Shown: piece after piece, positions 1 to 12,516 of the stretch | Layout of the letters: the number at the start of each line of letters is the position of its first letter | Numbering within the stretch: the first letter of the stretch is position 1 | NCBI RefSeq assembly: GCF_905171765.1 | Contig: NC_053390.1 | Location: 213,640,208 to 213,704,207, forward strand | DNA length: 64,000 nt | Direction: 5' to 3' | Source of the DNA: Bufo bufo | Lineage: Eukaryota; Chordata; Amphibia; Anura; Bufonidae | Made by a program: the position numbers and the translations under genes | Notes under the pieces: generated by a model | Database searches by the model: none | What the model was told of the DNA's origin: nothing | Seen by the model: only the letters and a program-made list of their open reading frames with translations

Positions 1-805
1 TTTCAATATTATCTTGCTCCATTCTAGTACTGCAGAATAATACATAGTGTCTGGATTACTTCCTACTGTCAGGACTGCACAGCGAGACTCCTGTATTGCT
101 AAGTTGAGGCTCCCTCTGTGCGTGTAATGTAGCTTCCATGTGTCATGTGCACATGGAAGCTACATTACACATACAGATGAGCTATTTGGACCATTCCAGA
201 AGCCATTTCCTAATGGCCCAGCAATATAGTTTCCCATATAAACTGCTAGAAAGCAACCTGAAGAGTAAAACTGGCCATTGAAGTAAAAGGGGTATTCCCA
301 TTTTAGACATTGATGGCATATCGCTAGGTCTCAGACAGGTGCAGGTCTGTTTCCAGCATGCGGCTGTTATTCTGGACATAGGATTGAGTCCCAGATCTGA
401 CACTGATGGCATATCCTAGTAATATGCAGACAGTGTCTGAGATGGATGTCGTAAGGTAACCGGGCACACTCAGTATATTGGGATCATATAGAATTTAATG
501 TATACGTAAAATTATGACACCATACATATGTTCCTAAAATGGTTGGAATGAATAGCCTAAAAATATTACAAAATAGACACAAAATGAATAAATAATAATA
601 AATATGGGTAATTAATAGTCTATGATAAAATAGAAGAGAACAGTGCAATAGATAGATAAGATGATACAATAGTCCTGTATTGTACAAGTGCGCTATGGAC
701 GCAATGTGTAGTTTTGAACTAAAAAATGATTGGTTCCGTCGGCTCCACTTTGAAACACGTATAGCTTATTCAAAACTCACTTGTGTTCTGTTCACGAAAA
801 ACACA
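1..805. other. Non-coding stretch with a small hairpin and repeat debris
   Basis: I see no gene here. The stretch around 290-430 resembles common frog repeat debris: phrases about 'aaaggggtattccca...gacattgatggcatat' recur in related form near 12713-12760. The rest is AT-rich. If SETD1B is read correctly, this is inside one of its upstream introns or upstream sequence. Confidence 0.5.
122..170. repeat. Perfect 21-bp hairpin
   Basis: Arms 122-142 and 150-170 are exact reverse complements and enclose a 7-nt loop (143-149). Such compact palindromes are usually MITE remnants. A microRNA-like hairpin cannot be excluded, but nothing else supports that reading. Confidence 0.7.
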
Positions 806-1029
806 ATTTCTCGCCCATTTTCCTTGGGGGACACAGAAGACCTTGGTATAGCTCAGCTCCCTAGGAGGCGTGACACTAAGTGAAAACTGTTAAGCCCCTC
901 CTCCATCAGCTATACCCTTAGCCTGGAGAGAGAGACTGACAGTTTTTGCTTGGTGTCCAAGGAGGCAAGACACTCCCTGCTCTACAGGGCTGTTTTCTCC
1001 TTGTTTAAATTTAGATTTTTACGACCCCC

Positions 1030-2080
1030 TTCCATGGCGGGGTGCTTGCACTCTCACTGGATCCGCTGCCGGCCATGTGCATGACCCCCCTTCCATGGGC
1101 GGTGTGCTGCACTCTCACTGAATTCGCTGCCGGCCATGGGCATGCCTCCTTTCCTCAGGCGGCCTACATACACTGTCACTGACTGTGGTTGTTCTCTCGC
1201 CAGTATGTTGCTGGCCATGTGCATGACCCCCCTTTCTGGGCGGAATACTGCACTCTCACGGGATACGTTGCTGGCCATGAGCATGGCCCTCTTCCATGGG
1301 TGGAATGCTTGCACTCCCATTGGATACGGTGCTGACCTTGTGCATGACCACCCCTCATTCCATGGGCGGAATTTTGCACACTCACGAGACTCACGGCTGT
1401 CCTTGTATATGCTGTGCTGGACTCGTACATGTCCCCTTCATTGGCGGAGTAGTTGCACTCTCATGAAATTCGGTGTTGGGTGGATTATTGCACAATCACT
1501 TAATGCTAGGATAACCCTGTGCATGTCCCCCTTTCACTAGACTGACCTCCTGCGTTCCTGCTGGATACTGTGCGGCCATATGCATGGACCCCTTCTGGGA
1601 GGAATATGATATGTCCTGGCCTTGGGCATCACCCCCTTTTGGGGCGGGCCTTTGCACTCTTGCCGACTGCAGTGTTTGCCAGGTATATTTCCCCCCTTTC
1701 TGGGCGGACTGCTTGCGTTCCATCGCATGCCGTACTAGTCTTGTGCATAACTCCCTTTCAGGCTGCACTTTGCACTTCCGTAGATACTGTGGGACTCTGT
1801 GGCTGGCCCCCTTCGCTGAGTGACTATTTTGCGGTGAGCGGACGTTCTTGTGCTCTCTGCGCATTGTTTGGGCCGTGTATGCTTTCTCCTCCCGTAGGTG
1901 GGTTGGCCTTCTCACTGCTTACAGGGCTGCTCGTACGTATGCCTCCCTTCCTCCTGCGACATATTTGTTTCCCATGGGATACGATGCTTGCCGCAAGCCT
2001 TGCACTCTTCTCTGAAGAGATCATTCTGCTTCCACCTGACCCGGACGGGCTCTACTTGCTCTCTACTGCACCGAGCTAGG
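1030..2080 (+). repeat. Degenerate GC-rich tandem repeat inside the DIRS element
   Basis: Imperfect copies of a unit of roughly 60-70 bp recur, each with a 'gcatgaccccc-ttc-tgggcgg' core followed by 'ttgcactctcac'. They spread from about 1030 to 1560 and fade by about 2080. Several long overlapping ORFs on both strands are by-products of this repetition. It occupies the position where a DIRS gag-like ORF would be expected. Confidence 0.6.
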
Positions 2081-3234
2081 CGGTACTCATTCTCGGGTTT
2101 GGATTGTATATTGCGGTTCCGTTGTGACGGTATCCACCATGTTCGTTGGCCCTTCCACCTGTGCAGTGTTCGTGGTTCCTAGATGCGTACCCATTCGTCC
2201 TCCCGCGGCATTTCTTCCCTGCGCAAGCGGTCACATGGACGAGAGTGCTGTCTGCAGCGCCACTCGAATTCTACGTTGGCTCTGGAAGGACTACGGTTCC
2301 CTCGCCTACTACCATTTCCTCCTCTTCGGATGCAGTGTGGTATGAGTCCTTCCTATTGGTGCCCTCTGCGCTTCAGTTCTGCTCTGCTACCAGGTTCGGG
2401 CCGCTCTTCTCGGAAAGGTCACCCAACTTCTCTTGCATGCTCGAATAATCCAGGTCCGGGGAACCTCCACTTTGGGTTCTTCAGGGTATTCGCCTTCTGC
2501 GAGGCAGTGAGCCGGGTGTTCTGCTTTTGAGCTGTCCTACTATGACTTCCCTGTTACCCACTCCTCCTTTCGGTTGGAGGGTGTTATGCCGGCCTCTGTC
2601 TCGACTGCTTTTTCTTGCCGGCTCTGTTTTAGCTCCCACTCGGGGCATATCACTCCGATGTGGCTTCTGCCCCGGCCAGGCTTCAGAGGCTGTTCCTTCA
2701 CTGCCCTCCGCTCTGGGGAAAGCATGGTTGTTCACTTGGATGGTACCGGTGTTCCTTGTGGCCTCATACCGTCTCCCTCGCTCACACTGGCTGTACTAGC
2801 TGTGTGCCTATTTACCGGGTCTACCGCGTTCTGTCCTCCCGCTGGGTGCAGATTGCGTTTTCCATTCTAGGCGATGGTCCTGCTGTGGACTTACCTTCTC
2901 GGTAACGTGGGAGGACTACCCTTCGGTCAAGATTGTCCTTAGATCTCCCACACCGGGACTGTAGAACCCCTTCCTCTGGTGGCAACATCAACATGGACTT
3001 TAGCCTGTCTTGTCCTGGCATCTGTCGGGAGCTGGGCGGACCCTTTCAGTTCCTTCCGTCTGTCCTTCTGCTCCCCCAATCCGGGTGGATACGGGACGAC
3101 GTTGTTCGGGGGCCGACGGGACCAGTTTTGCCGGACTCTTCTGCTCGTGTTACTGGTCTGCGCCTGATCACATTGGGTTTTTTTCCCGCTTGCCCACGCG
3201 ATTCCAGCGGGCACGCTAGTGTTCGATCCCGACC

Positions 3235-4153
3235 ATGCTTCGTCCAGGATCTATTGTCGGACTTAGTGTTCTTACCTGGGGTTCTGTGGGAAGCTGGGCA
3301 TTCCCCCACTCTGCCTTTCTCTCCCCATGGTTCTGTCCTTCTCCAGTCCGGCCTGGACCTGGGACTGGGACTCTGTTCCTTGAAGTGTCAAGTGTCGGCG
3401 CTGTCCATCCTCTTCCAGCGTTCCCTGGCCCCTCTTGTTCCTGTCAAGACCTTCTTCCACAGAGTGGCTCTTTGGTTCCTCTGTACCGTCCCCCGGTACC
3501 GCCCTGGGAACTACATACTGAGCTCTCGGCGCTCCAAGCTTTCCCTTGGAGCCGTTACAGAAGTTCTCTCTACTCCTTCTGTCCTGTACGGTTGTGTTTC
3601 TGTAGCCATCGTGTCTCTCAGACGGGTGTCTGAATGGCGGCCCTTCTTGTTCCGAGCCTTCTGTCCTTCCCCAGGACAGGGCTGTTCTCCATCCCGTCCC
3701 TTCCTTCTGTAGGTGGTATCTGCCTTTCATCTCAACGAGGCTATCGTCCTGCCCTTCCCACCCCCGGGAACGGACACTTCACCGATTGGACGTTGTTTGG
3801 GCCTTGCAGTTTTACTTGGAGATCACCGGCTCTTGTCGACGCTCGGACTCTTGTGGTTCCAGGAGGTCCGCGCAAAGGTTTGACGGCCTCCAGGGTGGCT
3901 TTCCTCCACTTCATCAGAATGGCTTTTGCTGAGGTTACCGCACCAAGGGCAGGGTTCCGCCTTTGGTGTCACCGTTCATTTCACCAGAGCGGTCAGTGCC
4001 TCCTGGGCCGGAGGCATTGAGCTTCGGCCGTGCAATTGTGCAAGGTGGCCACCGATCTTTTTTGCACGCCTTACCAAGTTCTACAGGGTGCATACTCGGG
4101 CTTCGGCGGATGCTGCCTTGGGCCGCCTGGGTTTGCAGGCGGCGGTTCCTTGA
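3235..4153 (+). pseudogene. DIRS tyrosine recombinase relic (YR), multiply frameshifted
   Basis: Read across several frames, the plus strand gives DIRS-type recombinase pieces in the right order. The core-binding part is at about 3330-3430 (peptide LDLGLGLCSLKCQVSALS), then a PPVPPWEL segment at about 3490-3520. The C-terminal catalytic region is at about 3970-4150, with HFTRAVSASWA and TKFYRVHTRASADAALGRLG. The last two match the conserved 'H-x-T-R ... ASWA' and 'FYRVHT.ASADAA' blocks known from vertebrate DIRS recombinases. Indels separate these blocks, so the enzyme is not expressed. The order and spacing make another origin unlikely. Confidence 0.75.
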
Positions 4154-4631
4154 TGCCTTCGGGTGCTTCACCTTGGAGCTGTGGTCCCCCCCCCCCCCTC
4201 TTGGACTGCTCTCGGACGTCCCAAGGTCTTCTGTGTCCCCCAAGGAAAATGGGCGAGAAAACGAGATTTTTGTATAACTTACCAGTAAAATCTCTTTCTC
4301 GCTCTTCCTTGGGGGACACAGCACCCACCCATTCATTGTTTTTTTTCTACACGGTTTCCGGACTTGGTTTACCCCGTTGGGTAGTTGGCTTGTTGGTTCC
4401 ACTTGTTGGACATTGCCTTTTCTCACTACTTGGACACGCAACTGTCAGTCTCTCTCTCCAGGCTGAGGGTATAGCTGTTGAAGGAGGGGCTTAACAGTTT
4501 TCACTTAGTGTCATGCCTCCTAGGGAGCTGAGCTATACCAAGGTCTTCTGTGTCCCCCAAGGAAGAGCGAGAAAGAGATTTTACTGGTAAGTTATACAAA
4601 AATCTCGTTTTTTCACCCAGTTGTCCTAGAC

Positions 4632-4784
4632 CAGGGATGCCCAACCTGCGGCCCTCCAGCTGTTGCAAAACTACAACTCCCATCATGCCCAGACAGCCTG
4701 GCCCTACAGCTATCAGCCTACAACAGGGCATGATGGGAGTTGTAGTTTTACAACATCTGGAGGGCCGCAGGTTGAGCATCCCTG
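4632..4784. mobile_element. hAT-type palindromic MITE with 8-bp target duplication
   Basis: This 153-bp, almost fully palindromic element starts CAGGGATGCCCAACCTGCGG and ends with its inverted counterpart. It is flanked by an exact 8-bp direct repeat, tcctagac (4624-4631 and 4785-4792). An 8-bp duplication with CAGGG termini is characteristic of hAT transposons. A second copy is at 37231-37377. Confidence 0.9.
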
Positions 4785-4891
4785 TCCTAGACGGTGTTCT
4801 TGCCGTCTTTTTTTTTTTCCTGTCCATATTCCATCGGTATGTCATCTGTTTTTTGTTACCCATGAAAAACTAAAAACTGCTTTTCGTTCTC

Positions 4892-5238
4892 TTAAAAGGG
4901 AATCTGTAACCAGTTTGATGGTGTGCTAACTAAGGTCAACATAAACTAGTGACAGGTCTCCTCAGCAAAGTGCTTGGTCACTTTCTTTAATTGACCCAGT
5001 CATTTTGCCAAAATCTTGTACTGAACAGCTCCAGCACATGCCAATGAGTCTCCATATTCATGAGCTCCTGGCTCTCCCCGCCCACCTGCTGCAGATTCAT
5101 ATGGAAATAAACTGTCAATCTGAGGCAGGGGGTGGGGAGAGCCGTGAGCTCATGAATATGAGGACTCATTGGCATGTGCTGGAGCTGTTAGGAATTATAA
5201 GTGAGAGCAGCAGAAAACTGGTGACAGATTCTCTTTAA
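4892..5238. mobile_element. T2/Kolobok-type MITE
   Basis: TTAA-flanked element with inverted ends (TTAAAAGGGAATCTGTAACC / GGTGACAGATTCTCTTTAA) and an internal foldback around 'ccagcacatgccaatgagtctccatattcatgagctc'. The TTAAAGG-type terminus and TTAA target match the T2 family described in Xenopus. A left-truncated relative is at 12210-12516. Confidence 0.8.
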
Positions 5239-5660
5239 ATGGCATCTGTCAGCAGATTTGTACATCTGAAACTGGCTGACCTTTTACACGTGCACTTGGC
5301 AGCTGAAGGCATCTGTGTTGGTCCCATGTACATATGTGCCCTCATTGCTGAGAAAAATTATATTTTAATATATGCAAATAAGCCTCGAAAAAGGAACAGG
5401 GGCATAAATGTCATCATGCCTGAGAATGTCAATCAAAGTGTAGAGGGTGCAGCAGTTGCAGAGAGAGCCGAGCCTCTAGGTGTAATAGCGACAACCCTGT
5501 TGCTCCTAGAGACTCATTTGCATATATTAAAACTTCATATTTCTCAGCAATGCGGGCACATATGAACATGGGTCCAACACAGATGCCTTCAGCTGCCAAG
5601 CGCACATGCAACAGGTCAGTCAGTTTCATAGGTACAAATCTGCTGACAGATGCCCTTTAA
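5235..5660. mobile_element. T2/Kolobok-type MITE abutting the previous one
   Basis: Starts at the same TTAA that ends the preceding MITE and runs to TTAA at 5657-5660. Terminal arms (GGCATCTGTCAGCAGATTTG and its inverse) pair over more than 80 bp, so the element folds into one hairpin. A diverged sister copy lies at 9546-9926. Confidence 0.8.
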
Positions 5661-6827
5661 GCATCTCCTAGCAACCATTTGTGATTAAATGGACTGCATA
5701 TGGATGGCATCTGTGTGCGGTCCGTTTTTTTTTTGCAGTCCCATTGACTTGAATGGCTAGTATAGCGTGAGAACTGGACCAAAATACCATTCTACACAAT
5801 GATCGGACATGTGAATTGGTCCTTTGACTTTTATCTCTGCTGGTCATACAATAGAGATTTTGGACTGTCAGAAAATGCCTGTTTAGACCAATTTCTCCCG
5901 ACACAGCCTTTTTACAGCAGAAACAAGCATGAAAGATCGCATATTTGACGTTTTAATCTATGAAATTGTGGTTCAAAATGATCTTCATAGACCAACGGTG
6001 AACAGCAAGCCTTTCAGTAAACTGCTGCCTGGAACCCCTAATGTATGGCCTAGTTTAGTTACTGGTAAAAGTTACTATTTTACCACTCAGAATAATGCAT
6101 GTGGGAGATTAGTTAACGCACTATGGGGGAGATTTATTAAAGATGGTTTAATGGAAAACTGACTGACCACTCAGATTCCACCTTTCATTTACCAAAGGAG
6201 CTGTGAAAAATGAAAGGTGGAATCTGATTAGTTGCCATGGGCAACTAAGCCAGTTCTACTTCACACAAGTTTTGATAAATCTCCCCCTATATTTCTCACA
6301 GTAAGAACAATTCTCTTTAGGAAAAATAGTTCCTATTATGGGAATTATTTCTGTGTATGGTGCCTTTCCTTTCTTGTATGCTTTTAGCTTTTGTGCCAGC
6401 CCTTGGCACTGTAAAGTCCTGTTCACATGTGGCAGCTAGATTACGGTCTAGTGAGTTTGGCTCCAGAAAACTTTGTATAAGTGCTGTGGAAATTGAGGGC
6501 TGTGAATCCTCTGCATGCCCTATCTGTCAAACTTTACTTGGAGATTTTGATGGGGACATGTTGCTCCCAGAAATGTTTAGACGCTGCGATTTCTGCCAAA
6601 TCACTAAATTACATCTAAGATAATTTTTTTTCTAATATATCACAATATAATATCTATAATATATTCGAGTTTCCTCATTGCAAATAAACAGTAATCACTC
6701 ATTCCAATTTGCTGTTTTTATAGCTGGATATATAGTGTATAGGCAGAATATGTTTCAGGCTATGAACTCTTTCATCTACAAGAAGACATTTGTGTGTATT
6801 TTCCTTGACTTTTTCCCCACCAACCAG
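5661..6827. other. SETD1B intron sequence containing a small MITE
   Basis: No exon is recognised. A palindromic MITE at about 6125-6288 has ends GGGGGAGATTTATTAAAG and TTTGATAAATCTCCCCC; a partial copy of the same end is at 8572-8600. An open frame at 6357-6623 has no similarity I recognise and lacks convincing splice sites. Confidence 0.6.
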
Positions 6828-6987
6828 TGTTTCTTCCCCCAAGAAAAAGAAACGAGATGATGGGTTACGGGATCATCTTACTGGATGCGCTCGTAGTGAG
6901 GGATATTATAAAATTGATCGTAAGGACAAGGCAAAATACCTCATCAACAATCGTTCTATGACTGAAGAACCTTTAAATGATACCCAG
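6828..6987 (+). CDS. SETD1B: SETD1B exon (N-SET region), fifth from last
   Basis: First visible exon of the histone H3 lysine-4 methyltransferase SETD1B, the catalytic subunit of a SET1/COMPASS complex acting on chromatin. Acceptor 'ccaaccag' precedes 6828 and donor 'gtaaga' follows 6987. The exon enters in the last base of a codon and ends in phase 0. It encodes a basic [12 protein letters not shown] stretch, then [20 protein letters not shown], which is typical of the SET1 N-SET domain. Together with four downstream exons it gives about 240 C-terminal residues that read without a break. The larger N-terminal part (RRM and linker) lies outside the window or beyond recognition. SETD1A is the alternative; the distinguishing residues in the SET exons favour SETD1B. 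Confidence 0.9.
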
Positions 6988-7027
6988 GTAAGAAATTGCT
7001 GTACCTTGCATGGAAAGTACAGAATAG

Positions 7028-7465
<438 letters not shown>

Positions 7466-8126
7466 TAATCAGAGTTTTTATAGAATCCAATAAGAATTAC
7501 AATAAATTTATGCAGTATACAATATATAGCATACAATAAAATAATACACAACAGCATCAAAATTGTATTGTCACCGGTTTAGTCCACAGATTCTCACCCT
7601 GTCATTTCAGTGCAGAGGTTGGTAAATATGTTTTACTTCTGTACACTGATGTTGTACTGCTTGACATAGACTGCAATATGGGTCTGTAGTGTGAAAACCA
7701 TCTTGCAGCATCCATGGTAGATCTGTGAGACACTTTATTCTCCTTTTAGAAACAGTACTTTTAGAGGAAAATAGTTCTGCAAGACCTCATGAACAAAACC
7801 GTATCTGTTTTGGATACCAATGGTGTGCATCCCGCAGTTTCCCGTCCTGCACGTCCCGCTCTATTGTAAAAATGCCTATTCTTGTCTGCAAAATAGATGA
7901 GAATAATACATGTTCTATTTTTTCTGTTGTGGGACGGACATACAGATGCCATCTGTGTGCTGTACGCATTTCTTGCGGCCCTATGGAAACAAATGAATGT
8001 CCACGTGCATGAGGCCTTAAATGGCAGTGTTGTACGGCATACCACCATTTGACTTTCGCATTTAATCAGTTGCAAACAGAAAATTGATGTGTAGACATCT
8101 GCAAAAACTTGTTTTGCTCCTTCCAG

Positions 8127-8246
8127 TTCCGCAAGAAGAAAATCCGTTTCTGCAAGAGCCATATTCACGACTGGGGTCTTTTTGCCATGGAGCCGATTGC
8201 TGCGGATGAGATGGTCATTGAGTATGTGGGACAGAATATTCGTCAG
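8127..8246 (+). CDS. SETD1B: SETD1B exon (SET domain start), third from last
   Basis: 40 codons in phase 0, acceptor 'tccttccag', donor 'gtgaga'. It begins [20 protein letters not shown], containing the SET-N motif with the WGLFA loop that binds S-adenosylmethionine, and continues [27 protein letters not shown] rather than the SETD1A-type RSRIHEWG supports SETD1B. Confidence 0.96.
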
Positions 8247-8707
8247 GTGAGATAAAGTTGCACACAGGACTTTAGACCTCCTTTATTACTTTGGCTGCAG
8301 CTGAATTCTGGCTTATTGTTTTTCCAAAATATGGTGTATTTTTCGGCGCAAAATGTTGTGTCTTGTTTGACATATTTATGAGGCAAATGCACCAAAAAAA
8401 AAGTAATCCACTTTGCTTCACTCAGTGAACGAGTGTGGCTCTAAATGTGCCATTGTGCTGCAAAATTTAGCAAAAAAAATTCTGTGACCACATAAACTAT
8501 CTAATAGTTAGCATAAAGTTATATTCAAGTGTCTAGCCGTGCAACATGTTCATCATCCAGCCTGAGGCACTGTGGGGGAGATTTATCATTTATTAAATCT
8601 CACCCTGGGATTTAGACTGCCTCTTTAAATTTACACTTCTTTCTATACAAGGTTAGTAAATCTGCTCCATTGTTTTTTTTTTCTACTCCAAGGCCATGAA
8701 TTATTAA

Positions 8708-9545
<838 letters not shown>

Positions 9546-9926
9546 TTAAAGGGCACCAGCAGATTTGTACCTATGAAATTGGCTGACCTGTTACATGTGC
9601 GCTTGGCAGCTGAAGAAGTCTCTGTTGGTCCCATATTCACATGTGCCCGCAACTGCTGCACATTGAGAGGGCCAGGCAGTGTAAACGTGATCACTGCCTG
9701 GCCCTGTCAAAGTACATCGGGTGTAGCAGTGGTAGAGGGCAGAGCCTCTAGGTGTAACGACAGTGCCTCCGATGCTCCTTAGAGGCTCATTTGCATATAT
9801 TAAACTTCGTTTTTCCGAGCAATGCTGGCACATTTGTACATGGGACCAACACAGATGCCTTCAGCTGCCAAGTGCATGTGTAATAGGTCAGCCAGTCTCA
9901 TAGGTACAAATCTGCTGACAGATTCA
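9546..9926. mobile_element. T2-type MITE, right end diverged
   Basis: Begins with TTAAAGGGCACCAGCAGATT and contains the same arms as 5235-5660 (GGCTGACCTGTTACATGTGC and its inverse). The right terminus ends 'ctgctgacagattc' without a recognisable TTAA, so it is decayed or truncated. Confidence 0.75.
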
Positions 9927-10389
9927 AAAAAAGAAACAAACCCGAATCTCACATCCATATGCTATGCACTGATCTATAACCGCTTCTGTTATAATAAATA
10001 GTATACAGCCCCCTGCTATACGTACTGTACACGTGGCATTGGTATACGTTTTGATCAAAATATATAAGCCCACTCACCACACCAAGGTTGCCTTCTCGAG
10101 TGGGGCCTACTCTAATTTGGCATGGGACCACACGGCGACCACAGTCTCCGCAAGTCCCTTTAGCCCTTAGAATACCAGAGGTTTTTAGTTTTTTTGCGTT
10201 TTCATTTTTATTCCCTGTCTTCCTGGAGCCATAACTTTTTTATTATTTATTTCCGCTCACATATCCATATGAAGACTTGTTTTTACGGGACAAATTGTAC
10301 TTTCTAATGCCACCATTTAATATGTATAGTATACAGTTTTACCTTTTTTGTACCTACCGAGAAACTGACCTCTGCCCTTCATTCTCTGG

Positions 10390-10880
10390 GTCAGTACGAT
10401 TAAGGCTACTTTCGATGCATCCAGCGCCTCACCCACTCACATCCGTCTGAGCAGATAAAACCGCAGATGAAGGTCCTGCGCGACCGAAACGTACGGTTTC
10501 TGCCAGTATGTGCATAATCTGAAAAAGATTGGGCCTATGGATGACAGCATTATATGCTAATGAATAAATGCCCCTATTACAAATTGAAAAATTGTGTGCC
10601 TCAAATTTACTTCTATATTTACCGGCTATTCATAGCCCTTGATTGGCACCTAAACGCTGAACTAATAGAGTGCGGTTCTCAAATTCTTTAAACAATAGAA
10701 AACCGATCCGTCCTTCATTGACTTTCAATGGTGTTCAAGACGGATCCGTCTTGGCTATGTTAAAGATGATACAAACGGATCCGTTCTGAACGGATGCAGA
10801 CGTTTGTATTATCTGAACGGATCCGTCTGTGCAGATCCATGACGGATCCGCACCAAACGCGAGTGTGAAAGTAGCTTAAA
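10390..10880. mobile_element. MITE with CTACTTTCACAC-type ends, interrupted by a PLE fragment
   Basis: Left end 'ttaaggctactttc' and right end 'gagtgtgaaagtagcttaa' are inverted repeats. The interior right half is rich in short palindromes ('acggatccg'). The left half is broken by a foreign piece at about 10405-10660. A related right half lies at 57240-57535, and a related left end at about 24744. Confidence 0.6.
10405..10660 (+). mobile_element. 3' fragment of a Penelope-like element with degenerate hammerhead motif
   Basis: At 10464-10493 the sequence reads cagatga, a GGTC/GACC stem, then GAAAC and GTA. This is a hammerhead-like arrangement with one core substitution. Downstream 'gaataaatgcccctatta' resembles the tail of the PLE at 53161-53180 ('gaataaacgatcccacca'). 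No coding sequence is attached, so this looks like a 5'-truncated copy. Confidence 0.5.
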
Positions 10881-10916
10881 ACGATACCACATATGTGTAG
10901 GTTTTAATGTATATGT

Positions 10917-11418
10917 TTAAAGAGGACCTTTCACTGGTCCTAACATTACAATATTACCTGACAATGTAGGGCTTTATTAGGAGATGTCAGGGCACTTTTT
11001 CTTTTTCACATTGGCTCCTCTGTTGCACCTCTGTGCCCCCCTTTCACTTTTGCCGCCCTGTATGCTAATTAGCAGTATCGGTACAGGGAGGAGGAGACGG
11101 CCGGGTTTCTCAGTGAGCTGCCCAATCGCAGTGGAGAGCGTCACAGCCAGAGGTAAAAAAAAAAAGCTCGCCTTCTCCCTGGCTGTGACATTCTCTGCTG
11201 CGATTGGGCAGCTCACAGCCAGGGAGAAGGAGACGCCCATTGCGAAACCCGGCCGTCCTCCTCCTCTCTGTACCGATGCTGCAAATTGGCATACAGGGCG
11301 GTAAAAGTGAACAGGGTCACAGCGGGGAACAGAGCAGCCAATGTGAAAAAGAAAAAGCGTCCCTAAACTGTCAGGTAATAATATTGTAATGTTAGGAGCA
11401 GGGAAAGGTCCTCTTTAA
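10917..11418. mobile_element. T2/Kolobok-type MITE, large hairpin
   Basis: TTAA at 10917-10920 and 11415-11418 flank inverted arms (AGAGGACCTTTCACTGGTCC and its inverse). The arms pair through most of the length, including 'ggctgtgacattctctgctgcgattgggcagctc'. Diverged interior relatives appear at 33560-33740. Confidence 0.85.
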
Positions 11419-12209
11419 ATACTGAAAAAATAAATTAGATCTTTGAAAAAATTATATTTCTACATAATATTCTGACCCCCCATAACATTTTTATAGTTAT
11501 GTCTGGGGGCTAATTTTTTGCGGGATGATCTGTAGTTTTTATTGATACCATTTTGGAGTGTGTGTGTCTTTTTGATAACATTTTATTATTTTTTGGGGGG
11601 TAAGAGAAGCGATGAAAAAATGGTGAATCGGCCATTTCGATACCTTTTTTTCTGTGACGCCATTCACTGTATTGGAAAAATATTTTTAGATTTTAATAGT
11701 ATGGGCGTTTTTGGAAGTGGTGATATATTTGTTTTTTTAATTCTGCGGAAAGGGGGGTGATTTTAACATTTTTAGCCCCTCTAGGAGGCTACAATGTCCA
11801 CCACTTTTGTTTTTTAGAGAATATTACTATACACTCATAAGAAGTATAAGTAATTCTCGAATTGCTGATCTCCTATGTTGGCCTGCCACCTGCTGGTCAA
11901 CATAGGAACTGCAGCTCTAATACACTTGGTTTTTTCAGCGAGACTGAGCCCATTAAAAATAATGACCGGCATCCCCGATCACCACACGGGGATGCAAGTC
12001 CTAACCCAGAAGTGTGCTCTTCCATATTTTTCACCCTTTAGATGCCGTGATCACACTTGAACAGTGCATCTAAAGGCTTTAATGTCCGCAATCTGCATTA
12101 TTGCTGGTTGCGGACATTATATGCGGGCCTCTGCTGTTTGAAACAGATGTTTAAAGACCCCCACCAGCGCCGTACATGTACGGTGTTGGTAGCGAAGTAG
12201 TTTCATGCT
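11419..12209. other. SETD1B intron: low-complexity and unclassified repeat sequence
   Basis: T-rich tracts and short inverted repeats ('tgtccgcaatctgcattattgctggttgcggacatta' around 12085-12120). No gene or complete element recognised. Confidence 0.5.
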
Positions 12210-12516
12210 ACTAGGCTCTAACAGCTCTAGCACATGCCGTTGAGCCCCCATATTCATGAGCTTCTGGCATTCTCAGCCCCCTGCCTCTGACTGTTTTTTT
12301 TTTTTTCCCATCTGAATCGAAAACGGGAGGCGGAGAAAATCAGGAACTCATGAATATTCAGGATACATTGCATGCGCTGCAGCTGTTCAATACAAGATTT
12401 TAGCAAAATGGCTAAGTCAATTTAAGATGGGGACCCAGCATTTTGCTAAGGAGATCTGTCACAAGTTTGTTGCCCTTACTTAGGACACCATAAAACTGGT
12501 GACAGATTCTCTTTAA
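12210..12516. mobile_element. Left-truncated T2 MITE (family of 4892-5238)
   Basis: Contains 'cagctctagcacatgccgttgagc', an inner palindrome around 'catattcatgagct', and the right terminus GGTGACAGATTCTCTTTAA ending at TTAA 12513-12516. The left terminal repeat is missing. Confidence 0.75.

Larger units (their letters stand above)
806..4613 (+). mobile_element. DIRS-like tyrosine-recombinase retrotransposon, degenerate
   Basis: The element is bounded by inverted terminal repeats. The left repeat (about 806-957) contains a 'ccttgggggacacag...gctcagctccctaggaggc' block, and its reverse complement is at about 4444-4593. A further block at 4220-4345 carries the same terminal sequence in both orientations, as expected for the internal complementary region of DIRS elements. 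A tyrosine-recombinase relic lies just inside the right end. No intact reading frame remains, since every plus-strand segment is broken by stops or frameshifts. The reverse transcriptase was not recognised with confidence. The family call rests on the terminal architecture plus the recombinase. Confidence 0.8.

Noticed and set aside
122..170. MicroRNA precursor
   Set aside because: A perfect 21-bp hairpin alone is not enough; it is shorter than typical precursors and the window is full of MITE hairpins.
1054..4441. Numerous 60-260-codon ORFs on both strands
   Set aside because: GC-rich degenerate DIRS sequence gives chance ORFs. Only the recombinase pieces match a known family, and they are spread over several frames.
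6357..6623. 88-codon ORF as a possible extra SETD1B exon
   Set aside because: No matching splice sites in the right phase and no similarity to SETD1B; it looks like intron sequence.
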